Counted from the first letter of the stretch, positions 18,042 to 28,212 are shown. The stretch is 64,000 nucleotides of DNA from Bacteroidota bacterium (GCA_023386235.1 JAEWKC010000041.1:11941-75940); one strand, 5' to 3'. Notes: generated by a model not told the origin, from the letters alone. Program-made: numbers and translations.

Positions 18042-21000
18042 TTAATGAAATTTTCTTTTTCTTTCCGCAGCACTAAGATATCTTCTTTTCTTTTTAGATT
18101 CATCATCGGTTGTTTGACGTTCTATCACTTTTACTCTCATTTTTCTAAAGCGTCTTGCAAATATTTTTGCCTTTATTCTGTCTACTATGTAATAAACGCA
18201 AGGCACTACCAGCAAAGTAAGGAATAACGAGCTTGTCAGCCCACCAATGATTACCCATGCCATACCATTTTTAAATTCAGAACCGGCGCCCGATGCTAAG
18301 GCAATCGGCATCATACCGAATACCATGGCCAGCGTTGTCATCATAATAGGACGAAATCTTTCGCGACCGGCATCTATCAATGCCTGCACCAGATTTTCTC
18401 CCTGTGCTTTACGATGATTGGCAAAATCGACAAGTAATATACCGTTTTTAGCAACCAGCCCCATCAACATGATGAACCCGATCATGGCAAAAATAGTAAG
18501 CTCTTCCCTCGTGAGAGCCAAAGCGAACAAAGCGCCTATCAATGCCAGAGGCAAAGCAAACAATACCACAAAAGGATAGATAGCATTATCATACAAAGCA
18601 ACCATTACAAAATACACCAGTAAAATAGCTATTCCCAAAGCCATGAACAAACTGGCAAAAGAGTCATTCATGTTTTCCTGTGCTCCTACAAATTGCCAGC
18701 TGGTTCCTTCAGGTAGTTTTACTTCTTCCAGCTTATCACTTATCTCCTGTCCTATTTCCCCGGCAGAGCGCCCTAATGTATAAGCGTTTACTGTCATAGA
18801 TGGCAGCCTGTCCATACGTTGAAGAATAGACTCACCCTGCACCTCACTTACGGTAGCAAACTGCGAAAGCTCTATGGGCAATCCCTGGGCATTTCTAAAA
18901 GTAAGTGCTTCTATATCTTTTACAGAACGCGTATCGGCTTCGTCAAGTTTTACCATAATGTCGTATTCATTGCCCTGATAGGTGTATTTCGCATTATCAT
19001 TGCCCCTGAAGCCACTGGCCATGCCTGCTCCCACTTCTGATGCATTAATGCCAAATAGCGACATTTTTTCTCTGTTGAGCTCTACATGCACTTCCGGCCT
19101 CGGCGTTTTTGTACTGAATTCCACATAGCGTGTACCGTTTACGTCTTCCACTATTTGTCTTACTTTTTCCGCGGCTACCCTAACATCTTCACGAACGGGG
19201 CCTTTTACAGCTACCTGCATATCCGCCTGTCCGCCATTGGCAAAAGAAACGCCTGTCATAGTAGCTTTTATACCCGGAATATGTGCTACGCTATCCTGCA
19301 TTTTGGCACTGAAATCATCTACAGACAATGCTCTTTCTTTTTTATCTACCAACTGCACCGTCATCTCTGCATAGTTAGAGCTATTGCCTCCAAAACTTTC
19401 CGTGGAATAACCAATATTGGAAAATACATGGACTACCTCCGGCTGCCGAAGAAGGATTTTTTCAATCTCCATAGTCAGTTGATTGGTATTGTATAAAGAA
19501 GACTGCGAGGCAGTTTCAATCTTTACGCTCATTTTGCCATCATCTGTTTTAGACATGAATGAGAACCCGATAAAACCAAGCGGCACTAAGGCTCCGGCAA
19601 GAAGGAATAAAAATATAACGCCACTAAAAACAATTAATTTATGTTTAAGCGCCCATTGTAAAACAGCCGTATAGCTGTCTCTCATAGACGTAATGAAATT
19701 TTCAAACCCAATATTCATTCTTCCCCATAAGGTTTTAGGATTAAGATGCACTACTTTCCCAAACCTTGATGCAAGCAGGGGCGTTAAGGTAAAACAGACA
19801 AATAAACTCATGAGCGTAGAAACCACCACCACTAAGGCAAACTCGCGCAACACAGCGCCGATAATACCTCCTGAAAGTGCCAATGGTAAAAATACTACCA
19901 CATCCACCATTGTGATGGCCACAGCTGTAAAGCCAATCTCTGACCGGCCTTCGAGCGTAGCAAACCATTTGTTTTTGCCCATTTCCAGGTGCCGCATAAT
20001 GTTCTCCAATATTACGATAGAGTCATCCACAAGAATACCTACAACCAAAGAAAGTCCCATCAACGTCATCAGGTTAAGCGACATACCGAACACATACATT
20101 GCAATGAATGTGGGGATGATAGATGCCGGGAGCGCCACCAATACAAACGTAGAACTTCTGAAGCTATGCAAAAAGAAAAGCATGACGAGCGATACAATCA
20201 CGATTGCCAGAAACAGATCGAGCATTACCGCATTGGCAGATTCCAGCGTATAGATGGACTGATCATCGGCAATAACAAATTTCAGGTTATTGGCTTTGTA
20301 CAAAGCCTCCATTGTTTGTAATCTTTCCTGCACACCCTGGCTTACTGATACCGAATTGGCATCGGTTTGCTTCATTACCATAATACCAATTGACGGTATG
20401 CCGTTGGTACGGTTGATAGCTGTTTGCTTTTCTGTGCCTTCCTGCACATCGGCAACATCTCTTAAATATATTTTAGCGCCTGTTGGTGTAGAGGATATCA
20501 CCATGTTTTGCAGATCATCTACATTGTTGAATTTTACATTATAGGTGATGGCGTAGTTATTGGCTTCTGTTTCCAGGCTTCCTGCCGGGGTAGAAATACT
20601 GGATGCATTTACCACCTGCGCCAATTGTGCAATGGTTAGTCCATAAGCCTTTAATTTATCTCTATTGGCATTTACCGTAATTTGTCGTTCGGTGCCTCCA
20701 ATAACAATTACCTGCCCTACTCCTTCTACATTGGATATTTGCGGCTTTAGCTGCTTGTCTATCAAATCGTAGAGTGCGGCGTTATCCAGATCGGAAGATA
20801 CACCCATTTGCAATACAGGAAAATCACTTGTACTGAATTTCATCAATATCGGACTTTCGCTGTCTTCCGGAAGTATGCTGGATATCTGATCCAGTTTGCG
20901 CTGGGCATCGGCCAGTGCTTTCTCTACGTCTACGCCGTTTTTCAGCTCAAGCAATACACTGGATACATTCTGTTGGCTGGAGGCTGTAATTTTATCCACG

Positions 21001-21230
21001 CCTTCTACCGTAGAAAGCATCTCTTCCACATGTTTGGTAATGGTATTTTCCACTTCTTCCGCCGAGGCGCCAATGTACATTGTTTGCGCTGTAACGATAT
21101 TAGCGTCAAACTTGGGTAACAATTCATAGTTAAGTCTACCATAGAAGAGTGCGCCGAACAAAATAAGTACGGTAAATATTACAATGATAAGTAAGGGTCT
21201 TTTTAACGAAATCTCGGTTACACTTGCCAT
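18042..21230 (-). CDS. RND efflux pump permease (AcrB/HAE family)
   Basis: Inner-membrane proton-driven exporter, 1062 residues, the normal length for the trimeric RND pump. It starts SLKRPLLIIVIFTVLILFG, shows the internal duplication with two large periplasmic loops, and the first TM4-like stretch VGILVDDSIVILENIMRHLE with the proton-relay aspartate pair. Second-half motifs include GFIMLMGLVAKNGILLVDFAN and PIALASGAGSEFKNGM. A basic tail of about 40 residues is extra at the C terminus. It is the last gene of a tetR-tolC-adaptor-pump operon, 19 bases from the adaptor. Drug or solvent export is likely; the substrate is unknown. Confidence 0.95.
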   Translation of the reverse strand: MASVTEISLKRPLLIIVIFTVLILFGALFYGRLNYELLPKFDANIVTAQTMYIGASAEEVENTITKHVEEMLSTVEGVDKITASSQQNVSSVLLELKNGVDVEKALADAQRKLDQISSILPEDSESPILMKFSTSDFPVLQMGVSSDLDNAALYDLIDKQLKPQISNVEGVGQVIVIGGTERQITVNANRDKLKAYGLTIAQLAQVVNASSISTPAGSLETEANNYAITYNVKFNNVDDLQNMVISSTPTGAKIYLRDVADVQEGTEKQTAINRTNGIPSIGIMVMKQTDANSVSVSQGVQERLQTMEALYKANNLKFVIADDQSIYTLESANAVMLDLFLAIVIVSLVMLFFLHSFRSSTFVLVALPASIIPTFIAMYVFGMSLNLMTLMGLSLVVGILVDDSIVILENIMRHLEMGKNKWFATLEGRSEIGFTAVAITMVDVVVFLPLALSGGIIGAVLREFALVVVVSTLMSLFVCFTLTPLLASRFGKVVHLNPKTLWGRMNIGFENFITSMRDSYTAVLQWALKHKLIVFSGVIFLFLLAGALVPLGFIGFSFMSKTDDGKMSVKIETASQSSLYNTNQLTMEIEKILLRQPEVVHVFSNIGYSTESFGGNSSNYAEMTVQLVDKKERALSVDDFSAKMQDSVAHIPGIKATMTGVSFANGGQADMQVAVKGPVREDVRVAAEKVRQIVEDVNGTRYVEFSTKTPRPEVHVELNREKMSLFGINASEVGAGMASGFRGNDNAKYTYQGNEYDIMVKLDEADTRSVKDIEALTFRNAQGLPIELSQFATVSEVQGESILQRMDRLPSMTVNAYTLGRSAGEIGQEISDKLEEVKLPEGTSWQFVGAQENMNDSFASLFMALGIAILLVYFVMVALYDNAIYPFVVLFALPLALIGALFALALTREELTIFAMIGFIMLMGLVAKNGILLVDFANHRKAQGENLVQALIDAGRERFRPIMMTTLAMVFGMMPIALASGAGSEFKNGMAWVIIGGLTSSLFLTLLVVPCVYYIVDRIKAKIFARRFRKMRVKVIERQTTDDESKKKRRYLSAAERKRKFH

Positions 21231-21249
21231 TTGTTTCTTTTAAATATTT

Positions 21250-22341
21250 TTACTGTAAGTTTGTTTTTAAAGGCATAGCGTTTACTTTAGTGCTGTCGCT
21301 GAGGTTTATTTGTCCGTTTACAATTACTTTATCCCCTTCGTTCAGTCCTGAAGCTACTTCTACTTCCTGCCCCATATCTCTGCCGATTGTTACCTGCTGC
21401 AAAATTGCCAGGCTATCTCTAATGATATATAGCTTCGGCTGTTTCAATCCGTCTACAAAAGCGCTTCTTGGTACTAGCAACATGGCTCTGTCCATTGGTC
21501 TTGTAAAGTTTACATTTACGAATGTGCCTGCTTTTAAAGGATTAGCGCCACTATTGTTAATAGTCACTTCTACCTGATAATTATGCGCCGCATCGCCTTG
21601 CTTGCTGATGTAGGTTATGGTTCCGTCATATTCCACACCCGGGTAAATATCGGTTGTTACTTTTACTCTTGTGCCTTCCCTGAGAGAGTAAACATCCGAC
21701 TCGTTAATCATTACAGAGGCTTTAAGCCTTGATACATCTACAATGTGCCCCAGTACGGAACCGGGACCTACAAATTCTCCCTGCTCGCTATTCTTTAAAG
21801 TAACTTCTCCGCTGATAGGCGCTTTTATAGCATTGTCTGTTGACTGGCGTTGCAAAATTCTTATTTGTGCATTGGCATTGTCTAACCTTAATTTCGCATC
21901 ATCAAGATTCATTTGTGTAGCGGCATTGCCTTCTACTAAAACTGTAAAACGTTTTACATCTTTCGCGGCCCGGTCGCGCTCCAGTTCAGCCTGGCGCATG
22001 TTCAGGTTCATATTCTCATTGTCTACCCTTGCCAGTGTTTGTCCCTGTCTTACATACGAACCCAGTTGAAAGTTTACGCCAACCAGCTTTCCGCCAGAAA
22101 TAGCATTGATATCTGCTTCTCGATAAGGAATGAGTGTACCTGTTTTGATCAGTCCATCATTTATATTTTGAAAACCGGCCACCACATAGTTTACCGGAAT
22201 CAGCACTTCCTTTACACTTACGGTTTTGGCTTTCTCAGCATCAAGATATTTTTTATTATCTACCAGCCTCCAAATAATTAGTGCCAATACAACGATGCTA
22301 ATTATAGAAAATATTAATATCTTTCTGTTTCTCGAAGTCAT
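21250..22341 (-). CDS. RND efflux periplasmic adaptor (membrane fusion protein)
   Basis: Links the RND pump to the TolC channel. The 363 residues carry one N-terminal membrane anchor (about 7-26), a split lipoyl domain (GKLVGVNFQLGSYVRQGQTLARVD and IKAPISGEVTLKNSEQGEFVGPG), a helical hairpin between them, and a beta-barrel with GDAAHNYQVEVTINN. The C-terminal region GLNEGDKVIVNGQINLSDSTKV is typical of MFP proteins. It lies between tolC and pump genes with gaps of 22 and 19 bases. Confidence 0.94.
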   Translation of the reverse strand: MTSRNRKILIFSIISIVVLALIIWRLVDNKKYLDAEKAKTVSVKEVLIPVNYVVAGFQNINDGLIKTGTLIPYREADINAISGGKLVGVNFQLGSYVRQGQTLARVDNENMNLNMRQAELERDRAAKDVKRFTVLVEGNAATQMNLDDAKLRLDNANAQIRILQRQSTDNAIKAPISGEVTLKNSEQGEFVGPGSVLGHIVDVSRLKASVMINESDVYSLREGTRVKVTTDIYPGVEYDGTITYISKQGDAAHNYQVEVTINNSGANPLKAGTFVNVNFTRPMDRAMLLVPRSAFVDGLKQPKLYIIRDSLAILQQVTIGRDMGQEVEVASGLNEGDKVIVNGQINLSDSTKVNAMPLKTNLQ

Positions 22342-22363
22342 AAAATTTATAATTTAATGTTTT

Positions 22364-23725
22364 TTATAGATTTTGATAGTATTGATATAACGTTCCGTTT
22401 GCTTTATTCAATTCCAACTCTGCAATATAGAAATCAAGAAGGGATTGCATATAGTTGTTTTGCGCGGTCCACATAGACATTTCTACATTTAATAAGTCTG
22501 AAAGCTGAGCCACGCCCTGCTTGTACTGCAGGTTTGTATTGTTATAAACTTCCTGCGCAAGCGCAAGGTTTTGCCTGTTGACAGTAATGGTATTATATGC
22601 AGACAATAATTGTGTTTTGGAATTTTGAAACTGAAGGTTCTGCAACTGTTCATTTAGCTTTAAAGATTCTACTGCATTTAGATATTCATAATTTGCCTGC
22701 TTATATCTCGCGTCTCTTCCAAACCCGCTGAAAGGATTCCAAGCTAATCTAATGCCTACAGAAGAAAAATTATACAAAGGATCAAACGCCTGCCCCAACT
22801 TATCACCAAATCCGTTAAAACCATACCGGGCATAAAAGCCTAATGACGGAAAAGCCTCTGCTTTAATATTTTCTTTGTTTAATTGCAGCAATTCGATCTG
22901 TGTTTCCTGCAACTTTTTTTCTATACTGTTGGAATATTCAAAATCCGGCATAAAAACCTCATCGGGCATTCTATTGAGCCACCTCGAAGTATCTGCCAAA
23001 GCTACAGATGTGCTCTGATTTATACCTACATTGGTTTTAAAAGAATTTAACGCAACCTGGTAAGTGTTTTTGGCTATTTCCAATTGCGATAGAATATTAT
23101 TTAAATTCAGTCTCGTTTGCGATACATCAACTTTGGTAGCCACACCCTGCTCTTCACGTAGGTTTACAACTCTCAACAGTTCCTGATATCTGGCAATATT
23201 CGCATTCAGCAGTTCTATTCTTTTTTGTGCTATAATGATTTGATAATAGGCATAAGCAATATTATAAATCAGGTTTTGCCTTGTCTGCTCAAAAGTTTGT
23301 TCGGCCAGCCTGTTATTAGGTTCTGCCGCTTTTAAGCCTACCAGTATTTGCTGGTTGTACAATTGCTGGTCAAGTTGCGCTGTGATGCTGGAATTGTATT
23401 TTTGACCAAATGCTACAGGTCCGCCACCCATAGAAAAAGTTTCTCCGTTGGGCAAAGTAATAGGTATAGCTGGAAAATATGTAGACTGTACTTTTAAGTT
23501 AGCGTCCAGTGTACTGGAAATATTTACCTGGGGCAAGTACGCGGCAAGTGTTTCTCTTTTCTTTTCCTTGGCCATTTCAATTCTGTTCTTTCCTATAAAA
23601 ATAGAGGAATGATTATTTAAACCATAGCCTATACTTTCTTTTAACGTAAGCTGATGTTCCTGCGCGCTAGCGGAAATGCCCATGAACAGTATGCTTGAAA
23701 TTATCAATAACTTAATTATGCGCAT
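22364..23725 (-). CDS. TolC-family outer membrane efflux protein
   Basis: Outer-membrane and periplasmic channel of the pump. The 453 residues have a signal peptide (MRIIKLLIISSILFMGISASA), then two repeats of long amphipathic helices with the typical LTLKESIGYGLNNHSSI start and the second-repeat NLQYKQGVAQLSDLLNVEMSMWTAQNNYMQSLLDFYIAELELNKANG-type end (only part quoted as family pattern: YKQGVAQLSDLL). The start codon lies inside the end of the tetR gene by 14 bases, implying translational coupling between regulator and channel. Confidence 0.94.
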   Translation of the reverse strand: MRIIKLLIISSILFMGISASAQEHQLTLKESIGYGLNNHSSIFIGKNRIEMAKEKKRETLAAYLPQVNISSTLDANLKVQSTYFPAIPITLPNGETFSMGGGPVAFGQKYNSSITAQLDQQLYNQQILVGLKAAEPNNRLAEQTFEQTRQNLIYNIAYAYYQIIIAQKRIELLNANIARYQELLRVVNLREEQGVATKVDVSQTRLNLNNILSQLEIAKNTYQVALNSFKTNVGINQSTSVALADTSRWLNRMPDEVFMPDFEYSNSIEKKLQETQIELLQLNKENIKAEAFPSLGFYARYGFNGFGDKLGQAFDPLYNFSSVGIRLAWNPFSGFGRDARYKQANYEYLNAVESLKLNEQLQNLQFQNSKTQLLSAYNTITVNRQNLALAQEVYNNTNLQYKQGVAQLSDLLNVEMSMWTAQNNYMQSLLDFYIAELELNKANGTLYQYYQNL

Positions 23726-24356
23726 GTATATTATTTTTTTTCTCTTTGGTTTTCATTTTAATAAACAGTTCGTATCCTTTTTTGGTAGCGATGCCAAACG
23801 TGAAAAGATCAAACAGCTCGCTATATATTTCTGCAAGACTAATTTTTACTTTAGATTGAAAATCGGGTAAAAAAGCAATCAGAATATTTTCTAACCTGTA
23901 ATGCACAGCTACTTCAATATTTAAATCAGCTCTGAACAATCCATCGGCTATACCCCATTCCACATTTTCTTTTAGCTTATTGTAAAGCTCGTTATTCTTG
24001 TATTGTATAAACTTCTCATAAGCAGCCGGATAGTATTTTTTAAGATCGTACAATACCAGTGGGTTGATGGTTTTAAACAGATCCGCGCTTTGCTCAATCA
24101 TTACAAAACTTTCTTCAATAGCATTTTTTGCATTGCGTTTGGTTGACGCGTTGTCGCAATCATTCTTATTCAATATGGTTTCTATTGCATTTTCCACCAG
24201 TTCTTTTTTGTCTTTACAATATTGGTACAATGTTTTTTTACTTATACCGGTGTCCGAAGCAATATCATCCATCGTTACACTTTTTACACCATATTGTATA
24301 AAAAGCCTGAGAGAATGTTTCAGTATTCTTTTCTTTATTTCAGGTACTTCTTGCAT
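23712..24356 (-). CDS. TetR/AcrR-family transcriptional regulator
   Basis: Probable repressor of its own efflux operon, 214 residues. The N-terminal helix-turn-helix is clear: RLFIQYGVKSVTMDDIASDTGISKKTLYQYCKDKKEL (recognition helix around residues 42-52). The C-terminal ligand-binding region is helical and of unknown specificity. It is first in the operon and overlaps tolC by 14 bases, so autoregulation of the pump is the simple inference. The operator could not be identified by eye in the 224-base gap before the divergent nuclease gene. Confidence 0.92.
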   Translation of the reverse strand: MQEVPEIKKRILKHSLRLFIQYGVKSVTMDDIASDTGISKKTLYQYCKDKKELVENAIETILNKNDCDNASTKRNAKNAIEESFVMIEQSADLFKTINPLVLYDLKKYYPAAYEKFIQYKNNELYNKLKENVEWGIADGLFRADLNIEVAVHYRLENILIAFLPDFQSKVKISLAEIYSELFDLFTFGIATKKGYELFIKMKTKEKKNNIHAHN

Positions 24357-24580
24357 TTCGGCTGCGAAACTATGGAAACTTTTTTTGTTCTCAAAGTTTC
24401 TTGAATAATTATTTTATTAATTTTTTGCAAACAAAACAGATAATAATTGTTTGTGAGTTTTGCAATAAAACAGCAGCACGAAGCAAAGGATATTGAATTA
24501 TTTTTACAATTAGGTATGAAAAGACGGTTAAAATATATAAATTTGTTGCTGAAAACACAATCAAGAATTTATTCCCTGAT

Positions 24581-25165
24581 ATGAAGAAGATTGAATTGGA
24601 AATCATAGCCCTTTCGCACAGCATTACGCAAACGCATTCTTATGCGGTTGTTTTAGGTGAAGTTTTCGGACAAAGAAGGTTGCCCATTGTTATTGGTGGA
24701 TTTGAAGCGCAGGCTATAGCCGTGGCCCTGGAGAAAATGCATCCAAGCCGTCCGCTTACACACGATTTGATCAAGAATTTTTTTCATTCTTTCGAAATAG
24801 AATTAATAGAAGTCGTGATCAACAGTCTGGAAGAAGGTATATTCTACTCAAAATTGGTTTGCAGCAACGCGCAACAAACCATTGAAATTGACAGTCGCAC
24901 AAGCGATGCGCTGGCTTTGGCTGTCCGTTTTGGCTGTCCCATATATACTTATGAAAATATCATGGATTCGGCTTCTCTTGTCATGGAAGATGAACCCGAA
25001 GCTAATGCAGACATGCCTGCCCCCCCGGTAAATCCACCTTCGTCCAAAGATAGTCTTGAATACAAAACAATGGAAGAGCTGGAAGCACTTTTAGATGAAG
25101 TGTTAGAAAAAGAAGACTATATAAAAGCAGCAGCCATTCGGGACGAAATTAACCGAAGAAAATAA
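24581..25165 (+). CDS. Bifunctional nuclease-family protein (DUF151 plus UVR motif)
   Basis: A 194-residue protein. The N-terminal part, about 1-135, is the DUF151/BFN domain with LPIVIGGFEAQAIAVALE, the HDLIKNFF core and SRTSDALALAVRFGCPIYT. After an acidic/proline linker (about 140-160), a UVR-type helical motif YKTMEELEALLDEVLEKEDYIKAAAIRDEI closes the protein. Plant homologues have nuclease activity; bacterial function is not settled. It lies 21 bases upstream of ispE. A -7 match TAAATTTG at 24538-24545 may be its promoter, but no good -33 is placed. Confidence 0.88.
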   Translation: MKKIELEIIALSHSITQTHSYAVVLGEVFGQRRLPIVIGGFEAQAIAVALEKMHPSRPLTHDLIKNFFHSFEIELIEVVINSLEEGIFYSKLVCSNAQQTIEIDSRTSDALALAVRFGCPIYTYENIMDSASLVMEDEPEANADMPAPPVNPPSSKDSLEYKTMEELEALLDEVLEKEDYIKAAAIRDEINRRK

Positions 25166-25186
25166 TTCAGCCGCCAAATTGTAATA

Positions 25187-26011
25187 ATGCTCTCTTTTCC
25201 CAACTGCAAAATAAATATCGGGTTAAACATAGTTCAAAAAAGATCGGACGGGTTTCACGATCTGGAAACAATTTTTTACCCTGTTCCTTTTTACGATGTC
25301 TTGGAAATCATACGAGACAATGATGCACAGACAGGCAACCATTATACTTTTACAACAAGCGGCATAGCCATAAATACAGAAAATGAAAACAACATCTGCA
25401 TTAAGGCTTACAATCTGGTCATCAATTATATACAATCCTTACCTTCACTAAAAGTTCATTTACATAAAAATATTCCTACAGGTGCAGGACTCGGTGGCGG
25501 AAGTGCCGACGGCGCTTTTATGCTGCGGATGCTGAATGAGAAATTTGAATTGGGCATGTCTACAGAACAGCTTATGGATCTGGCTTTGCAGCTGGGAAGC
25601 GATTGCCCTTTTTTCATAAAAAATACTTCCTGCTACGCCGAAGGAAGAGGAGAAAAAATGACTCCTATAGCGCTTGATCTTTCGGGTTATTGCATAGTTT
25701 TAGTGAACCCGGGTATTCATATAAGCACCGCCAAAGCTTTTTCTTTAGTACAGCCGCGCAAGCCTGCAAATAATTTACGGCAACTGATACAACTTCCTGT
25801 AAAAGACTGGAAAGATGCCGTAATCAACGATTTTGAAAAACCGGTTATGCAGCTTTATCCTGCAATTGACCACGTAAAAAAATCTTTGTACACTCATGGC
25901 GCGCTATACGCTTCAATGACCGGATCGGGCAGCACCGTATTTGGCCTGTTCAGCAAAAATGTGGCAATCTCTTTCTCGGAAAATTATTTTGTCAAAAAAA
26001 TCTTACTTTAG
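25187..26011 (+). CDS. ispE: 4-diphosphocytidyl-2-C-methyl-D-erythritol kinase
   Basis: GHMP kinase of the non-mevalonate isoprenoid pathway, phosphorylating CDP-methylerythritol. The 274 residues show PNCKINIGLNIVQKRSDGFHDLETIFYP at the start, the ATP-binding PTGAGLGGGSADGAF (about 97-111), LGSDCPFFI and the late MTGSGSTVFGLF. Length and all three GHMP motifs fit. It sits between the nuclease-like gene (21 bases upstream) and the SpmAB-like gene (17 bases downstream), so the three are probably co-transcribed. Confidence 0.95.
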   Translation: MLSFPNCKINIGLNIVQKRSDGFHDLETIFYPVPFYDVLEIIRDNDAQTGNHYTFTTSGIAINTENENNICIKAYNLVINYIQSLPSLKVHLHKNIPTGAGLGGGSADGAFMLRMLNEKFELGMSTEQLMDLALQLGSDCPFFIKNTSCYAEGRGEKMTPIALDLSGYCIVLVNPGIHISTAKAFSLVQPRKPANNLRQLIQLPVKDWKDAVINDFEKPVMQLYPAIDHVKKSLYTHGALYASMTGSGSTVFGLFSKNVAISFSENYFVKKILL

Positions 26012-26028
26012 CCCATTAATACTATTCA

Positions 26029-27513
26029 ATGACATTAAGCAAAATATGGTCGGCGTTTGTAATTATTTCCATTGTGGTGGCAACCGTAAAAATGGTATTT
26101 GTCGATGGCAATGAAGACATATTCGGTAAAATGGTTACCGGCACCAGCAAAGATGTAACCAACTATTATGCAATAGGCTCGCCGTCTAACCAGGGCTACC
26201 CTACACTGGATAGCCTGGCAACTGATGTAAGGCAATACGGTTTTGCGCCATCCACGCTTGATAAAGCAGACTTTGTAGTGGTAGATAATAAGAATAACGA
26301 TTCTCTGAAGGCTTTACAGGCAATAGCGCCCGGCCTTAAAGTAAGAACCTACGAGCAATTGCTTAAAGTGAAAACCCGCCCGGTAGACGGTGTAATAGAA
26401 ACTGCCAAATTTGCCGTAACGCTTTGTTTAGGATTAATTGGTGTGATGGCTTTATTTATGGGCTTTATGGCCATCGCCGAAAAAGCAGGCGGCATAAGAT
26501 TTCTGTCCAGAATTATCGGTCCGTTCTTCACCAAATTATTTCCGGAAGTACCTAAAGATCATCCGGCTATCGGGCATATGCTTATGAATTTCTCCGCCAA
26601 TTTATTAGGGCTTGATAACGCGGCTACGCCATTCGGCATCAAAGCTATGGAGAGCCTGCAGGAGCTTAATCCCAGCAAAGAAAGGGCTACCAACGCCCAA
26701 GTAATGTTTTTAAGTCTGCACGCGAGCGGACTTACATTGATTCCGGTGAGCATCATTGCCATGCGCGCATTGATGGGTTCTGCTAATCCCACAGATATTT
26801 TTATACCCTGCATGATAGCAACTTTCGCTGCTACCATGGCATCTATGAGCATTGTTTCTTTCAAACAAAAAATCAATTTATTTCAACCCGTAATCATCGC
26901 GTGGATTGGCGGTATCAGTGCAGTCATAGGCTTACTGGTATGGTACCTTACTTCTTTATCTGCCAACAATCTGCAAAATTTTTCGCTGATACTTAGCAAT
27001 GGATTGATACTATTTATTTTCTTTGCTATCATATTAGGAGGGATTTACAAAAAGGTAGATATTTTTGACAGCTTTATTGATGGCGCCAAAGGCGGATTTG
27101 AAGTTTCTGTAAAAATAATTCCTTACCTGGTAGGTATGCTTGTAGCCATAAGCCTGCTGCGCACCAGCGGCACTTTTGATTATGTGATTGACGGTTTAAA
27201 AAGCTTCTTTAGCCTGTTTGCAGGCGATACACGTTTTGTAGACGGACTGCCTACAGCACTGATAAAACCTTTGAGTGGCGGAGCCGCCAGAGGCATGATG
27301 GTAGATACCATGAACACTTTTGGCGCTGATTCTTTTGCAGGCAGGCTGGCAAGTGTATTGCAGGGTTCTTCCGATACTACTTTTTATGTGGTAGCTGTAT
27401 ACTTTGGTGCGGTAGGTATTAAAAATGTACGATACTCTATCGGCGCTATGCTGCTGGCCGACCTTGTAGGTATTTGCACGGCTATAGGGCTGGCTTATCT
27501 TTTCTTCGGTTAA
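26029..27513 (+). CDS. SpmA-SpmB-like fused nucleoside-recognition (Gate) membrane protein
   Basis: A 494-residue multipass membrane protein made of two Gate domains in one chain. The first half contains SANLLGLDNAATPFGIKAMESLQELNP, the SpmA hallmark; the second half holds LIKPLSGGAARGMMVDTM and LQGSSDTTFYVVAVYFGAVGIK, the SpmB hallmark. In sporulating Firmicutes SpmA and SpmB are separate spore-maturation proteins; here they are fused in a non-sporulating lineage, where the transported substrate is unknown. A polar insert at about residues 38-125 separates the first membrane helix from the rest. It follows ispE by 17 bases. Confidence 0.9.
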   Translation: MTLSKIWSAFVIISIVVATVKMVFVDGNEDIFGKMVTGTSKDVTNYYAIGSPSNQGYPTLDSLATDVRQYGFAPSTLDKADFVVVDNKNNDSLKALQAIAPGLKVRTYEQLLKVKTRPVDGVIETAKFAVTLCLGLIGVMALFMGFMAIAEKAGGIRFLSRIIGPFFTKLFPEVPKDHPAIGHMLMNFSANLLGLDNAATPFGIKAMESLQELNPSKERATNAQVMFLSLHASGLTLIPVSIIAMRALMGSANPTDIFIPCMIATFAATMASMSIVSFKQKINLFQPVIIAWIGGISAVIGLLVWYLTSLSANNLQNFSLILSNGLILFIFFAIILGGIYKKVDIFDSFIDGAKGGFEVSVKIIPYLVGMLVAISLLRTSGTFDYVIDGLKSFFSLFAGDTRFVDGLPTALIKPLSGGAARGMMVDTMNTFGADSFAGRLASVLQGSSDTTFYVVAVYFGAVGIKNVRYSIGAMLLADLVGICTAIGLAYLFFG

Positions 27514-27624
27514 GAATAAGAATATATTTTTCCTTAAATTAATCTTTTAACAAAATATGGCATCATATTTATGCTTTATATGATTATTAATAAAGTAATT
27601 AACTAACAATTTAAAAAATATACT

Positions 27625-28131
27625 ATGAAAAGAATACTATTCGGATTATTTGCAATGATTGCCGTTGCCGCGGTTGTATCAAGCTGTACTAAAACAGTTA
27701 ATAACACCGATACATCTATGCAGGCATATTCTGACAACTTTACTATTAACTCCAATGGATGGATTGCAGAAGGTTTGGGATATTACCATGGCTTAGAAAT
27801 GAACGATATGATTGACGTTAACACGCTGAAAGCTGATGCTGTAGTTGTTTATATTTCTTTAGACGGAGGTAGAAATTATCAAGCCTTAAACACCACTCTT
27901 TTAGATGAAACTCATAATAGATATGTTGCTTATTCCTATACACATGGCGTAGATGCAGGTAACACATACAATGTGGTTTTAGTCGCAGAGAATGTTGATG
28001 GCACACAAACTGCACTGCCTCCAACATTAACTGTAAAAATTGTAGTTATTCCTGCAAGACTAATAGCAAATACTGACGTAAATCTTAAGGATTACAATGC
28101 CGTAAAAGCTACATTTAATTTGAAAGACTAA
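27625..28131 (+). CDS. Predicted lipoprotein, unknown function
   Basis: A 168-residue protein with a lipoprotein signal peptide ending SSC at about residue 21. The mature part is beta-rich and aromatic (SNGWIAEGLGYYHGLEM, VVVYISLDGGRNYQAL, YNVVLVAENVDG), suggesting one or two immunoglobulin-like sandwich domains, perhaps exported to the cell surface. I recognise no family. It stands alone with a good terminator after it. Confidence 0.65.
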   Translation: MKRILFGLFAMIAVAAVVSSCTKTVNNTDTSMQAYSDNFTINSNGWIAEGLGYYHGLEMNDMIDVNTLKADAVVVYISLDGGRNYQALNTTLLDETHNRYVAYSYTHGVDAGNTYNVVLVAENVDGTQTALPPTLTVKIVVIPARLIANTDVNLKDYNAVKATFNLKD

Positions 28132-28160
28132 TTTTCATACAAAAATTATTCAACATAAAA

Positions 28161-28187
28161 AAACCACTCTTATCGGAGTGGTTTTTT
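28161..28187. terminator. Bidirectional terminator between lipoprotein and alkaline phosphatase
   Basis: Arms AAACCACTC (28161-28169) and GAGTGGTTT (28176-28184) followed by T-run to 28188. It ends the lipoprotein gene (plus) and lies about 25 bases beyond the alkaline phosphatase stop (minus). Confidence 0.88.
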
Positions 28188-28212
28188 TATGCATGGTAAT
28201 AGCTGTTTATAG

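Noticed and set aside
19693..20253. Plus-strand frame of 186 codons inside the RND pump gene
   Set aside because: It is an antisense shadow of a well-recognised pump; no start site context or family match.
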